Notes under the pieces: generated by a model
Database searches by the model: none
Told to the model about the DNA's origin: nothing
The model's input: the letters and a program-made list of their open reading frames with translations, nothing else
In this document: piece by piece, positions 54,362 through 61,640 of the stretch
How positions within the stretch are numbered: position 1 is the stretch's first letter
Layout: each line of letters begins with the position of its first letter
Assembly: GCF_020329485.1 (NCBI RefSeq)
Contig: NZ_JAGKJI010000001.1
Coordinates: forward strand, 434,001-498,000
Direction of reading: 5' to 3'
From: Bradyrhizobium cenepequi
Lineage (GTDB): Bacteria; Pseudomonadota; Alphaproteobacteria; Rhizobiales; Xanthobacteraceae
Length of the DNA: 64,000 bases
Made by a program: the position numbers and the translations under genes

Positions 54362-55182
54362 GCTGCTGCGCTCGCCATCTTGCGAACCGTGAGGCCAAGC
54401 AAAGCCCGAATATCGACGTTCGGCCTGTGCTCGATCAGCGTTCCTTCCTCGCGTGCTGCGTCGATATGCGTGCATTCAAGCCGCTCAAGCTCGAACAATT
54501 CCGCCTTGATCTCGTCGAGGCGCTGCTTGCGATCGGCTGCATCCATCTGCAGCGAGGGCTTGGGCCTCGTCGCGTCGATCATCTCATAGAACCGATGCTG
54601 CACGAGTGCAGGGTCAATCCAGCTGAGCACTTCCAAGGGCGTTGGTGCTCTTTCCCCGATGACGCCGCGCCCGAACTCTAGCTCGAATTTCCCATGCTCA
54701 ATGATGAGACGCGCTGGATATCGTTCAGCGAGGGATTGAACATATCGACGTGCCGCAGCCTTCATTTCCTTGGTCGTAGGCGATGCGCGGTCGACACGAC
54801 CACGCTCCGATACGAGGTTATCGATCTGGCTCCGCAGTCGTCGCACAGCTTGCAGATGGGTCTCGTTCGGCTTTGGTTTCAATTTGATCGGCTTCGCATC
54901 ATCGAGAGTGACATGCGCCGGCAATAGCTCCAAGTATCTTGCGACTTTCGCATTGAGGTCGGCGAGCGCCCTGTGTCGCGCCTGATTGGCGGGCTGCAAT
55001 AACTTCAGCCGCTCGATCTCCTGTCTAAGTGCGTCCGCTTTGTCGCCGTGGGGGTTTATGTCATACGCACGGCTTGCCTCGGAGATGGTGCGTTGAGTTG
55101 ACGTCAGGATAGCGTGCGCCTGATGCTCCGCATCCTTGAGCGTCATGATTTTCGATTGTACTCGGGGCGGTAGTTCAGACAT
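54358..55182 (-). CDS. Phage-like hypothetical protein, 274 residues
   Basis: A soluble, highly helical protein. An N-terminal coiled-coil region (DAEHQAHAILTSTQRTISEA; LRQEIERLKLLQPANQARHR) is followed by a mixed central part (YPARLIIEHGKFELEFGRGV) and a C-terminal helix (DEIKAELFELERLECTHIDA). AGGAGG lies ten bases before the ATG. It lies downstream of the terminase in the leftward cluster. No family is recognised; a packaging accessory or scaffold-like role is only positional inference. Confidence 0.7.
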   Translation of the reverse strand: MSELPPRVQSKIMTLKDAEHQAHAILTSTQRTISEASRAYDINPHGDKADALRQEIERLKLLQPANQARHRALADLNAKVARYLELLPAHVTLDDAKPIKLKPKPNETHLQAVRRLRSQIDNLVSERGRVDRASPTTKEMKAAARRYVQSLAERYPARLIIEHGKFELEFGRGVIGERAPTPLEVLSWIDPALVQHRFYEMIDATRPKPSLQMDAADRKQRLDEIKAELFELERLECTHIDAAREEGTLIEHRPNVDIRALLGLTVRKMASAAA

Positions 55183-55242
55183 TGATGATTAACCTCCTAC
55201 GGTTGTGAGGCCCGCCAATTGCTTGGCGAGCCTAGGTCTCTT

Positions 55243-55734
55243 TTACTTTGCCCACGCTTCCGAGATACGCTTGTCTCTCGCAGCAATGAGTTCGGCGTGA
55301 GTTGGCATCGCATTTGATGTCGTTGCCGTGGTCGTCACCTGCTGTTGATCGACGATCGCAGGCGGGTTTCGCCATGCGTTCGAGAGCTTGGCGTTCCTCT
55401 CGTCGCGCAAGCGCTCCTTGTTCGTCGCTGCAGATGCATCGAGAACGCCGAAGCCGGGCTTGTGCCCCGCTGCCGATACGTCCGCTGGCGTTACGGCCGG
55501 GCCGGCAATCGCATCGGCCATCGCATCGATCACGGATTTGCCGCTGTTGACGGCCTCGACGAACGCGTCCCGCTGGTGCGGCTTGAGCGCCGACGTGGCA
55601 TCCCGCAGCCGGACGCCCGCGTCCATCATCCTCATAGGCACGCTGACGACCTTGCCGTCTTCGACGATTTCATCACGCCGACGCGTGCGGCGGCCGTATC
55701 TGTCGAACACTTCATCGTTGGTAGTCGTAGTCAT
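55243..55734 (-). CDS. Phage-like hypothetical protein, 163 residues
   Basis: MTTTTNDEVFDRYGRRTRRR, then a helical middle (LKPHQRDAFVEAVNSGKSVI) and a low-complexity end (TTTATTSNAMPTHAELIAAR). Its ribosome site AGGAG lies within the last codons of the terminase gene, so expression is coupled to it. It resembles small structural or accessory proteins of phages in style only. Confidence 0.68.
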   Translation of the reverse strand: MTTTTNDEVFDRYGRRTRRRDEIVEDGKVVSVPMRMMDAGVRLRDATSALKPHQRDAFVEAVNSGKSVIDAMADAIAGPAVTPADVSAAGHKPGFGVLDASAATNKERLRDERNAKLSNAWRNPPAIVDQQQVTTTATTSNAMPTHAELIAARDKRISEAWAK

Positions 55735-55737
55735 AGT

Positions 55738-57300
55738 TCAAACTCCTCTCATAGTTAGAAATCCGCTCAGTCTCTCTGCAGCATTGCTGCGTTCCGAAGG
55801 TCCCCCGACCCACTGAAGTGATGCATCGTATTTGTAACGTTTCGTCGAAAGGTGAACGATCGCACCCGCGGCAGAATTGCAGAGGTCATCGTGGTGTCCA
55901 CCTCGTGGGGGATGGTCGATCGTTTCGCGCGATGATCCGCGTGCCGTTGATCGCTCCAAGGCCGTGAACTGGAGGATCATTCGCTCGTTATCGAGAAGCT
56001 GGACACGCTTGGAGTTCAGCATCGGCAGAAACTCGGCATAGATCGCAGATTTTCGCTTCGCGCTCTGCTCAAGCCTCACGCCGTGCTTTGCAAATGCATA
56101 AACGACGAAGCCGCCCGCGTAACCATCGCCGACGATGAAATTCACGCCGAAGGATTTAAGTACCTCGCAGTACTCCTTGACGACGTCATCAGTCGAGAAC
56201 GGCGGACGAGTCTCGCGCAGAACGTCCAGCACTCCGATATCGCCTTCACGATGCGCAATGCCGAGACAGAATGAGTCCTGTCCTGTCCCTCCCGCCGCAT
56301 CGATGAAGCCCACGTATTTTATGCCCGGTGACGGCATCAACTCATGACGTCCGTCGATGATGCACGCCTCGACAGCCTCGCGGCTAACGAAGGCCTCAAG
56401 GTCGCTGCGGAACTGAGCGCCATACTCTGCGGATGCAGACACCGCGTCACGTTCGTACTGCTCGGCTATGAAGGCGGGATCGATTTCCCGGTTCATCACG
56501 TCAGTCGCTGCCTGCCAGCACAGCACCCGAGGGTCGTCCTTGCCGTGATACTGGCGATGCATGTTGTAGAGAACACCTCTGCGAGCATATGGGCTGCTGG
56601 CTAACAGCAGCATGCTCGTTGGTATGGTGGCCATGCCCGGTCGGATCGCGTTGACCACTTCGACGTCTGGGTTTGAAGAGTCTTCCGATTGCCACCACGC
56701 TATTTCGTCGCATGCAGCGCCGACTATCGTGCGACCGCGAACAGTGCGGAAGGAGGAGGTTGTAATCTCTATCGAGATGGAGTTGGACAATTCAAGGCCG
56801 TGTTGGGTCTCGCGTTCGATCATGCGCGAGAGCATCGGAACGTTCTTGATCAGGCCTTTGGTGTATCTGAGGATGACGCGAGCCTGATCCTTGTCCGCAG
56901 CTAGAACCTGGACGACGCCAAGCTCGCCTTCGTCGAGATATTGACGATAGTCGTGGAAGCATGCGAGCCAGACGGCAATCAATGCGAGGATGCGGGATTT
57001 GCCTCCGCGCCGACCGATGACGAGGACGCATTCACGGGCTTGCTGCGTAGGAGGATCGGTGCGGCCTGTGCATTGCTGATAGATCGCAAGCTCCTCATCC
57101 GACATGGACAAGCCGAATGCGGCTGCGATGAACGCACGCCATGCGATCCAGCTTTCAGGATTAGGGAAGAACTGCGCGAACAACTTGGGGTCGTCAATGG
57201 CGTGTAGCAGCGTGAAGGCGGGTTTTGGTGGAAGCTTGGAGCGTGGTGCGGGCTTGTGGTCTGGGTCTAGTCGTTCTCGCACCAGCTTCTTCTGCTTCAT
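55738..57300 (-). CDS. Terminase large subunit
   Basis: 520 residues. The ATPase half has Walker A VIGRRGGKSRILAL and Walker B IVGAACDEIAWW (GAACDE). The C-terminal RNase H-like nuclease shows acidic residues in YVGFIDAAGGTGQDSF, FIVGDGYAG and HHDDLCNSAAGA. Both active sites look intact. It packages phage DNA into proheads using ATP. The start overlaps the upstream 76-residue gene (ATGA). No portal or capsid genes lie nearby. Confidence 0.93.
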   Translation of the reverse strand: MKQKKLVRERLDPDHKPAPRSKLPPKPAFTLLHAIDDPKLFAQFFPNPESWIAWRAFIAAAFGLSMSDEELAIYQQCTGRTDPPTQQARECVLVIGRRGGKSRILALIAVWLACFHDYRQYLDEGELGVVQVLAADKDQARVILRYTKGLIKNVPMLSRMIERETQHGLELSNSISIEITTSSFRTVRGRTIVGAACDEIAWWQSEDSSNPDVEVVNAIRPGMATIPTSMLLLASSPYARRGVLYNMHRQYHGKDDPRVLCWQAATDVMNREIDPAFIAEQYERDAVSASAEYGAQFRSDLEAFVSREAVEACIIDGRHELMPSPGIKYVGFIDAAGGTGQDSFCLGIAHREGDIGVLDVLRETRPPFSTDDVVKEYCEVLKSFGVNFIVGDGYAGGFVVYAFAKHGVRLEQSAKRKSAIYAEFLPMLNSKRVQLLDNERMILQFTALERSTARGSSRETIDHPPRGGHHDDLCNSAAGAIVHLSTKRYKYDASLQWVGGPSERSNAAERLSGFLTMRGV

Positions 57301-57527
57301 GAAGCCTCGTTTCGGTTCGCCAACCAGAGTGTGAGGTCTTCGCCCATAATCACGGCTCGCATCAGATCATCATCGCGCAGTTCGTCATCCGTGAAGCCGC
57401 GCAGCGTGATCAGGCGAGCGCCGCCATCAAGCTCGCGCACGGTGATCACGTGCGCGGAGTGTGTAAGGCCCGGAATGATCGAGGTCTGGATCAGGAGATC
57501 GGAGACTTGTGCAATCCCGTCCTTCAT
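57297..57527 (-). CDS. Small phage-like protein, 76 residues
   Basis: From ATG 57527 with GGAGA upstream: MKDGIAQVSDLLIQTSIIPG and VRELDGGARLITLRGFTDDE. It sits between the candidate small terminase and the large terminase, overlapping the latter by four bases and starting two bases from the former's stop. The function is unknown; a TTG at 57533 is a possible alternative start. Confidence 0.65.
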   Translation of the reverse strand: MKDGIAQVSDLLIQTSIIPGLTHSAHVITVRELDGGARLITLRGFTDDELRDDDLMRAVIMGEDLTLWLANRNEAS

Positions 57528-57529
57528 GC

Positions 57530-57970
57530 TCAATCTCCAAGCCGCTCGCGGTGTGATCGGCGAGAGCCGCCACGTGCGGCGTACTCCAATGGGTCTAGGT
57601 CGTCGTCATCATCACGCTGTCCCGATGTGGCGCTCAGCAGGCCGACCTTCTTCATCAGCCGGCTTTGCGTGTTCGCGAGGCGCTGGTATTCAAGCCGCTC
57701 TTCATGTCCGCACGCGCCAGTCTTCATGTAGGCAAGCTCCATGTCTTCAAGCTGGCATTGCATGAACGCGACGCGTCGAACAAAGGCACGCTCCATCTCC
57801 GTGATCTTGTCAGCGCCCCCCAGCGACTCGGTGTATGCGTCAACGAGGTCTTGGAAGCGCAGGCCCCGTGGCGTCCGCATATCGAGCCGTTCCGTGAACA
57901 GGCGTGCGCCGGACGTAACTGCGGAGCGTGTTCTGCGCGTCTTGCGGGCCTTCGGTAGAGTGCCGTGCAT
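57530..57970 (-). CDS. Candidate terminase small subunit
   Basis: 146 residues. A basic N-terminus (LPKARKTRRTRSAVTSGARL), helical core (RFQDLVDAYTESLGGADKIT; ERAFVRRVAFMQCQLEDMEL) and acidic tail (DDDDDLDPLEYAARG) match the usual size and layout of small terminases. It lies two genes upstream of the large terminase in the same operon. The call rests on position and composition; the sequence family was not recognised. Confidence 0.5.
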   Translation of the reverse strand: MHGTLPKARKTRRTRSAVTSGARLFTERLDMRTPRGLRFQDLVDAYTESLGGADKITEMERAFVRRVAFMQCQLEDMELAYMKTGACGHEERLEYQRLANTQSRLMKKVGLLSATSGQRDDDDDLDPLEYAARGGSRRSHRERLGD

Positions 57971-58274
57971 CCTGCGATCTCTATTTGGACGTGATGCGTG
58001 AATACATTCGACGTCTTTCCTGTCTGATTGATACCCAACGGGCTACCTAAGACTAGCCCTGAGTGGCGAGCCCTGTATTTGTTGCGGTTTTCGCCGGTGA
58101 TTTGCAGTTCCGACCACCTGTTGCATCATCAGGTGGTCTCAAATCAGCGTGCATGGACGCTTAGACGAACTAAATAAATCGGGCGATGGATGCGTGATTG
58201 CCACCAAAAATAGGCCGTATTCGATCGTCGATGAAATCCATGTTCGTGATCACACAGAGACTAGGATTTCGGCT
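57971..58274. other. Gap with a perfect hairpin
   Basis: This 304-base stretch upstream of the packaging cluster contains GACCACCTG (58111-58119) and CAGGTGGTC (58129-58137), perfect nine-base arms with a nine-base loop. It is a possible operator or packaging-related signal. A 62-codon frame on the plus strand lacks support. The promoter of the packaging genes should lie here. Confidence 0.45.
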
Positions 58275-58676
58275 TCATCTTTTCCGCTCGCGCTGATACT
58301 CACGCCGATAGCCTTCAAGCCGCTGCTTGTCGATTAGGCCTTCCTCGATCAGAAGCTTGACGATCTCGCGCATTTCGTTGCGTACGGTGCTAACGAGAAC
58401 GGCCGATCCGGGATAATTCGCCCGTCGCAGTTCGTCGCATACTTCTCCGAAGGTATCGGTCTGCAATGTGAGCCGCCTGATTTTTGATTTCAGGCCTCGC
58501 TCCGTGACATTCCGTTCTTCCCTTTTCGTGGTCTCATGTTGTGCGGCTTTGGGGCGGCAGAGATATGGCTTGGGCTTATTCTTCCGCGTTCCTATATTGC
58601 GCGGGATTGTTTCGAGGCTGATGCGGCGTCGTTTCGCGCCCTTGCCTGCGCACGAGTAGTCGTTGTTCCAGTCCAT
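58275..58676 (-). CDS. Basic hypothetical protein, 133 residues
   Basis: From ATG 58676: MDWNNDYSCAGKGAKRRRIS, then Lys/Arg-rich sequence and helices (VCDELRRANYPGSAVLVSTV; EIVKLLIEEGLIDKQRLEGY), ending YRREYQRERKR. The upstream continuation of the open frame to 58985 has poor coding character. It could be a nucleic-acid-binding protein; no family recognised. The gap 58677-59023 upstream shows nothing else except the promoter space for the divergent response regulator. Confidence 0.55.
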   Translation of the reverse strand: MDWNNDYSCAGKGAKRRRISLETIPRNIGTRKNKPKPYLCRPKAAQHETTKREERNVTERGLKSKIRRLTLQTDTFGEVCDELRRANYPGSAVLVSTVRNEMREIVKLLIEEGLIDKQRLEGYRREYQRERKR

Positions 58677-59023
58677 TATGTTTGGGATTTCCCTCGTTCG
58701 ATGTCGCGAGGGAGCGGCAGGATAGGCGCTGATCGCTCCGATGACTAGGTCCGGACGGATTTCCGATGGAAATCCCTGTCTCTGGGATGGCGATTGCAGC
58801 GGGTACGGGCGCCATGGAGCGGCGTTTCGACGTCCGGACGACATCCGGCCCCCTGTTTGCAAAAACGCGTTGCTCCTGGTATCTGGGTGCCGATGATCAA
58901 ATATAGGAACGTCCCCCCGATGCGAGCATTCAGCAGGCATGCTGCTGATCCACAGCATATTCTCCTCCGGAGTATCCCCAGCCATGATCCCGTCGCTGGG
59001 GTCGCCAAGACCGGGAGGGCGCC

Positions 59024-59434
59024 ATGATGGCAGACAGGCGAGAATTGTTAGCGGGTTGCCGCGTACTGATCGTTGAGGATGAATATTTTCTCGCGGCCGA
59101 TCTGGAGGCGGAATTGAAATCCTGCGGAGCCGAAATCGTCGGTCCGATAGGCAATCTAAGCGAAGCGGTGAAGCAAGTATCTCGTGACGAATTTGATGTG
59201 GCGCTGGTCGACGTCAATCTGCACGGCGAGCCCGCGTATTCGCTGGCCGACGAGTTGGTCAGCAACGAGGTACCGTTCTGTTTTGTAACAGGATACGCTG
59301 CGAAGATACTTCCTACCCGATTTCGACAGATAAAAGTGTGGTCGAAGCCGTTCGAGGTAGGCGATCTTGTGGACTATGTTGCGGAGCTTTGCGATAAAAC
59401 GGTTCGGGGCAAGTTGGCCCACGTCACCGCGTAG
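59024..59434 (+). CDS. Single-domain response regulator
   Basis: 136 residues, receiver only. VLIVEDEYFLAADLEAELKS has the acidic pair, VALVDVNLHGEPAYSLADEL the phospho-acceptor Asp, FVTGYA the Thr and VWSKPFE the Lys, so it should be phosphorylatable. There is no output domain. GGGAGG lies five bases before the ATG. The sequence style is like Rhizobiales chromosomal receivers, so it is unusual cargo for a satellite-sized element. Confidence 0.87.
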   Translation: MMADRRELLAGCRVLIVEDEYFLAADLEAELKSCGAEIVGPIGNLSEAVKQVSRDEFDVALVDVNLHGEPAYSLADELVSNEVPFCFVTGYAAKILPTRFRQIKVWSKPFEVGDLVDYVAELCDKTVRGKLAHVTA

Positions 59435-59487
59435 GGGTGTATCCCACTTTCGGGTGGAGCTGCTGAGCCCTCAGGAAACCTGAGCGC

Positions 59488-59763
59488 CTAAGAGTCTCTG
59501 AGATAGGCACACTGAGGGCATTCTCCATCCGCCGCCATATCCAGTTCGTCCTTGATCGCCGACATGACGTCCTCGCGCATCCACATGGTCCCATCGCTCT
59601 TGAGAAGTGTGGTTGCAAGGGCATACGCGTGGCGCTCTGCATCAGGATCGCCTACGCGAATGATCACGTCAGAATGGCGGGAGCAGGCCTCGATCGCGCC
59701 GGTCTTGGCTAGCGCATGTCGGGCTGCGGACTCTAGCGTGTCGACATAGTCATTTATTGACAT
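59488..59763 (-). CDS. Hypothetical protein, 91 residues
   Basis: MSINDYVDTLESAARHALAK, then RVGDPDAERHAYALATTLLK and a C-terminal CPQCAYLRDS that could bind metal through its CxxC. A GAGGAG site precedes the ATG by about eight bases. It converges on the response regulator. Unknown function. The gap 59764-59860 holds nothing clear. Confidence 0.65.
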   Translation of the reverse strand: MSINDYVDTLESAARHALAKTGAIEACSRHSDVIIRVGDPDAERHAYALATTLLKSDGTMWMREDVMSAIKDELDMAADGECPQCAYLRDS

Positions 59764-59860
59764 GGCAGTCTCTCCTCAGACTGCCCCATTGTCAGGCTCT
59801 ATAGTAAATATGGCATTACGGTCTTTCACGCTGCATCTGCGGCTTGAGAGCTTGATGGGG

Positions 59861-60778
59861 CTAGGACGCATATTCTTGTCCTCTTAGAATACAATCATCC
59901 ATACCTAATGCATTGATTTCATTGTATATGGCCTTTTCCTTAGACTTACGACGCGTAGCCCCCCATGTGAGGGTATCTGGCAGCATTACGAGATCATTGC
60001 TTGTGTGCAGCGTGACACGCTGATGCTGATCGTGCACACGCTGGACGTAGTCTAATTGATCGTGACGCTTCATATACGCGATTAACGCTGTTGCTTCTGG
60101 CAGGCTCCTTGCCTCCTTCATCACCTTGCGGAAAAGCTTTCGTTCCCACTGCCTTCTTTCAAATTCAACAAACCGGATGTGACGAAGCACTAGCCCCGAC
60201 GGGTCTAGATGCTCTAGCCGGTCTAGGCCCAGATGCCGGATCGGCTCTCCTCGTAGCCTCAGATCGAAATGTGCGCAGATGTTGAGGGGATCAAGCTTGG
60301 AGTTCAGGCCCCAGTACAGGCATATATCGCGCAGCGCTCCCTGTATATGAGCGTGAGGACAGTAGTAGCATCCGATCGTCGTGTCTTCGTTCTCGATCTC
60401 CAATATTCGCTTTGCGGTTCGATGCATGAGCAGCATGTGCTCTTTCAAGAACCGGTGCTGCTCCTCGACCGTGTAGTCTTCCGCGTGCCTCGCATCGCAT
60501 CCGATATCGAGCCGGTACAGTTTTCCGGAATTCAGTCGTGTCAGCGCTCGCAACATGTCGGGCTGCGGGCACTGGAAGCCAACGAGCATGTAGCCCATCT
60601 TTCGATTTCGATGGTGATGCGGCGTCGCTCCATAGAGCGTCCGCAGCAGGTTCCAATCTTGCCGCGGCAACGTCGACGTTGGAAAGAACACGATGATGGT
60701 GTCGATGTAACAATCAAAGATGAGCGGGAATATTGGCGGCTTGTTCGACTTGACGGCAGCAGATATTATTCTCGACAT
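59861..60778 (-). CDS. Possible replication initiator (Rep-like), weak
   Basis: 305 residues. Features that recall replication initiators of small phages and plasmids are KLYRLDIGCDARH, the His/Cys-rich YYCPHAHIQGAL and HFDLRLRGEPIRHLGL. The C-terminal half is basic and helical (FERRQWERKLFRKVMKEARS). No clear catalytic tyrosine motif is assigned. It is AT-richer than the core genome. In a satellite this position (after AlpA-like and a small gene) often holds replication genes, so the call is contextual. Confidence 0.4.
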   Translation of the reverse strand: MSRIISAAVKSNKPPIFPLIFDCYIDTIIVFFPTSTLPRQDWNLLRTLYGATPHHHRNRKMGYMLVGFQCPQPDMLRALTRLNSGKLYRLDIGCDARHAEDYTVEEQHRFLKEHMLLMHRTAKRILEIENEDTTIGCYYCPHAHIQGALRDICLYWGLNSKLDPLNICAHFDLRLRGEPIRHLGLDRLEHLDPSGLVLRHIRFVEFERRQWERKLFRKVMKEARSLPEATALIAYMKRHDQLDYVQRVHDQHQRVTLHTSNDLVMLPDTLTWGATRRKSKEKAIYNEINALGMDDCILRGQEYAS

Positions 60779-60851
60779 CGACGATCTCTCTCAGCGGTGA
60801 TCGCTCGTTTCATGAGCTGGACTTTGGACGGTCTGCGTTCGTGATGTTTTT

Positions 60852-60894
60852 GAGGCCCCCGCGTCGGATGGAAACGTGGGGGCCTCTCTTTTTT
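60852..60894 (+). terminator. Plus-strand intrinsic terminator with no plus-strand gene
   Basis: GAGGCCCCCGCG (60852-60863) pairs with CGTGGGGGCCTC (60875-60886, one G-U), followed by TCTTTTTT. The U-tract is on the plus strand only, yet both neighbouring genes are on the minus strand. It implies a short plus-strand transcript ending here, antisense to or upstream of the Rep-like gene. Confidence 0.75.
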
Positions 60895-61091
60895 CAACGT
60901 TGTCTCTTTGTCGATCGATGCTCTCGCTTGATGGCGCGCAATTGCGCGTCCGCGGCTTTCGTGATCGCGTTTGCTTCTTCCACGGTGATCCTTTTGTCGC
61001 GAATATCTTCTAGCGCAGTGAGGAGCGTTTCTATTAGTGCATGTAGATCGTCGGTGCGCGAAGCCGTCGGCTGCCTTTCGGAGTCGCTCAT
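60894..61091 (-). CDS. Small helical protein, 65 residues
   Basis: MSDSERQPTASRTDDLHALI then a continuous charged helix (ETLLTALEDIRDKRITVEEA; NAITKAADAQLRAIKREH). It overlaps the AlpA-like gene by four bases (ATGA), so it is translated with it. Its pattern resembles small prophage proteins of unknown role. Confidence 0.65.
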   Translation of the reverse strand: MSDSERQPTASRTDDLHALIETLLTALEDIRDKRITVEEANAITKAADAQLRAIKREHRSTKRQR

Positions 61092-61342
61092 TTTACGGCC
61101 CTCTTCGCATACTTCTCGACGAGTGCTTCCAGGTCGCTGACGCGGAAATAGAGCTTGCCGCTACGCTGCGGTGTTGCGCTCGCGTTGAGAAAGACCGGAC
61201 GCAGCTCGCCGGCTTTCATCATTCGGCGCAAATGCGAGATGGAGATGCCGCCAAGCATGGCGCAGGCTTGAGAGCGCGAGACTAGAAGGGGAATTTGCGA
61301 TGTGGATGGACTTCGAAAATCGACAGGAATGACCTCAGACAT
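61088..61342 (-). CDS. AlpA/MerR-like DNA-binding protein, possible excisionase
   Basis: From ATG 61342, 84 residues. LLVSRSQACAMLGGISISHL then RRMMKAGELRPVFLN is a winged-helix/AlpA-type motif, with a wing in GKLYFRVSDLEALVEKYAKR. Such proteins next to integrases act as excisionases or activators of element genes. It lies 300 bases downstream of the integrase gene on the same strand. Confidence 0.75.
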   Translation of the reverse strand: MSEVIPVDFRSPSTSQIPLLVSRSQACAMLGGISISHLRRMMKAGELRPVFLNASATPQRSGKLYFRVSDLEALVEKYAKRAVK

Positions 61343-61538
61343 AGCTCGATCCAATAGCTACCGCATCCCGCCGTTGGGCAGGGTTGCGAGAGAATTGGAT
61401 CACAGCCTAAGTCCGTCGTGGACGAAGATGCTCCACGTGATCGACGCCATTGCATCTCAGCGCAGGTCGCCACCGCTCGTGCGGTCCGTGGATAGGATCG
61501 CAATCGCGTCCGTTCCTGTCAATCCCGTTGACGCCTAA
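61329..61538 (+). CDS. Weak candidate plus-strand gene before a terminator
   Basis: An open frame (MTSDIARSNSYRIPPLGRVA to ASVPVNPVDA) ends at TAA 61536-61538, six bases before a plus-strand terminator-like hairpin. It overlaps the start of the AlpA-like gene and has no usable ribosome site. It may be a small element gene or only the 3' part of a non-coding transcript. Confidence 0.25.
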   Translation: MTSDIARSNSYRIPPLGRVARELDHSLSPSWTKMLHVIDAIASQRRSPPLVRSVDRIAIASVPVNPVDA

Positions 61539-61543
61539 TGACG

Positions 61544-61583
61544 CCCCCGCTGGGAGACAGCAGGAGCGGGCCTTCCTGTTTTT
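61544..61583 (+). terminator. Plus-strand terminator-like hairpin near the integrase
   Basis: CCCGCT (61546-61551) pairs with AGCGGG (61565-61570), with an inner alternative GCTG/CAGC, followed by CCTTCCTGTTTTT. The T-rich tail is on the plus strand, opposite to the flanking genes. Confidence 0.5.
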
Positions 61584-61640
61584 CCGCATCCTCCCCTCGG
61601 GAGCGCGTCCAAACGAACGTAGCTCCCCTCTGACTGCGTC

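Noticed and set aside
58149-58337. 62-codon plus-strand frame near the basic hypothetical gene
   Set aside because: Overlaps the end of the minus-strand gene, lacks a ribosome site and has no family-like features.
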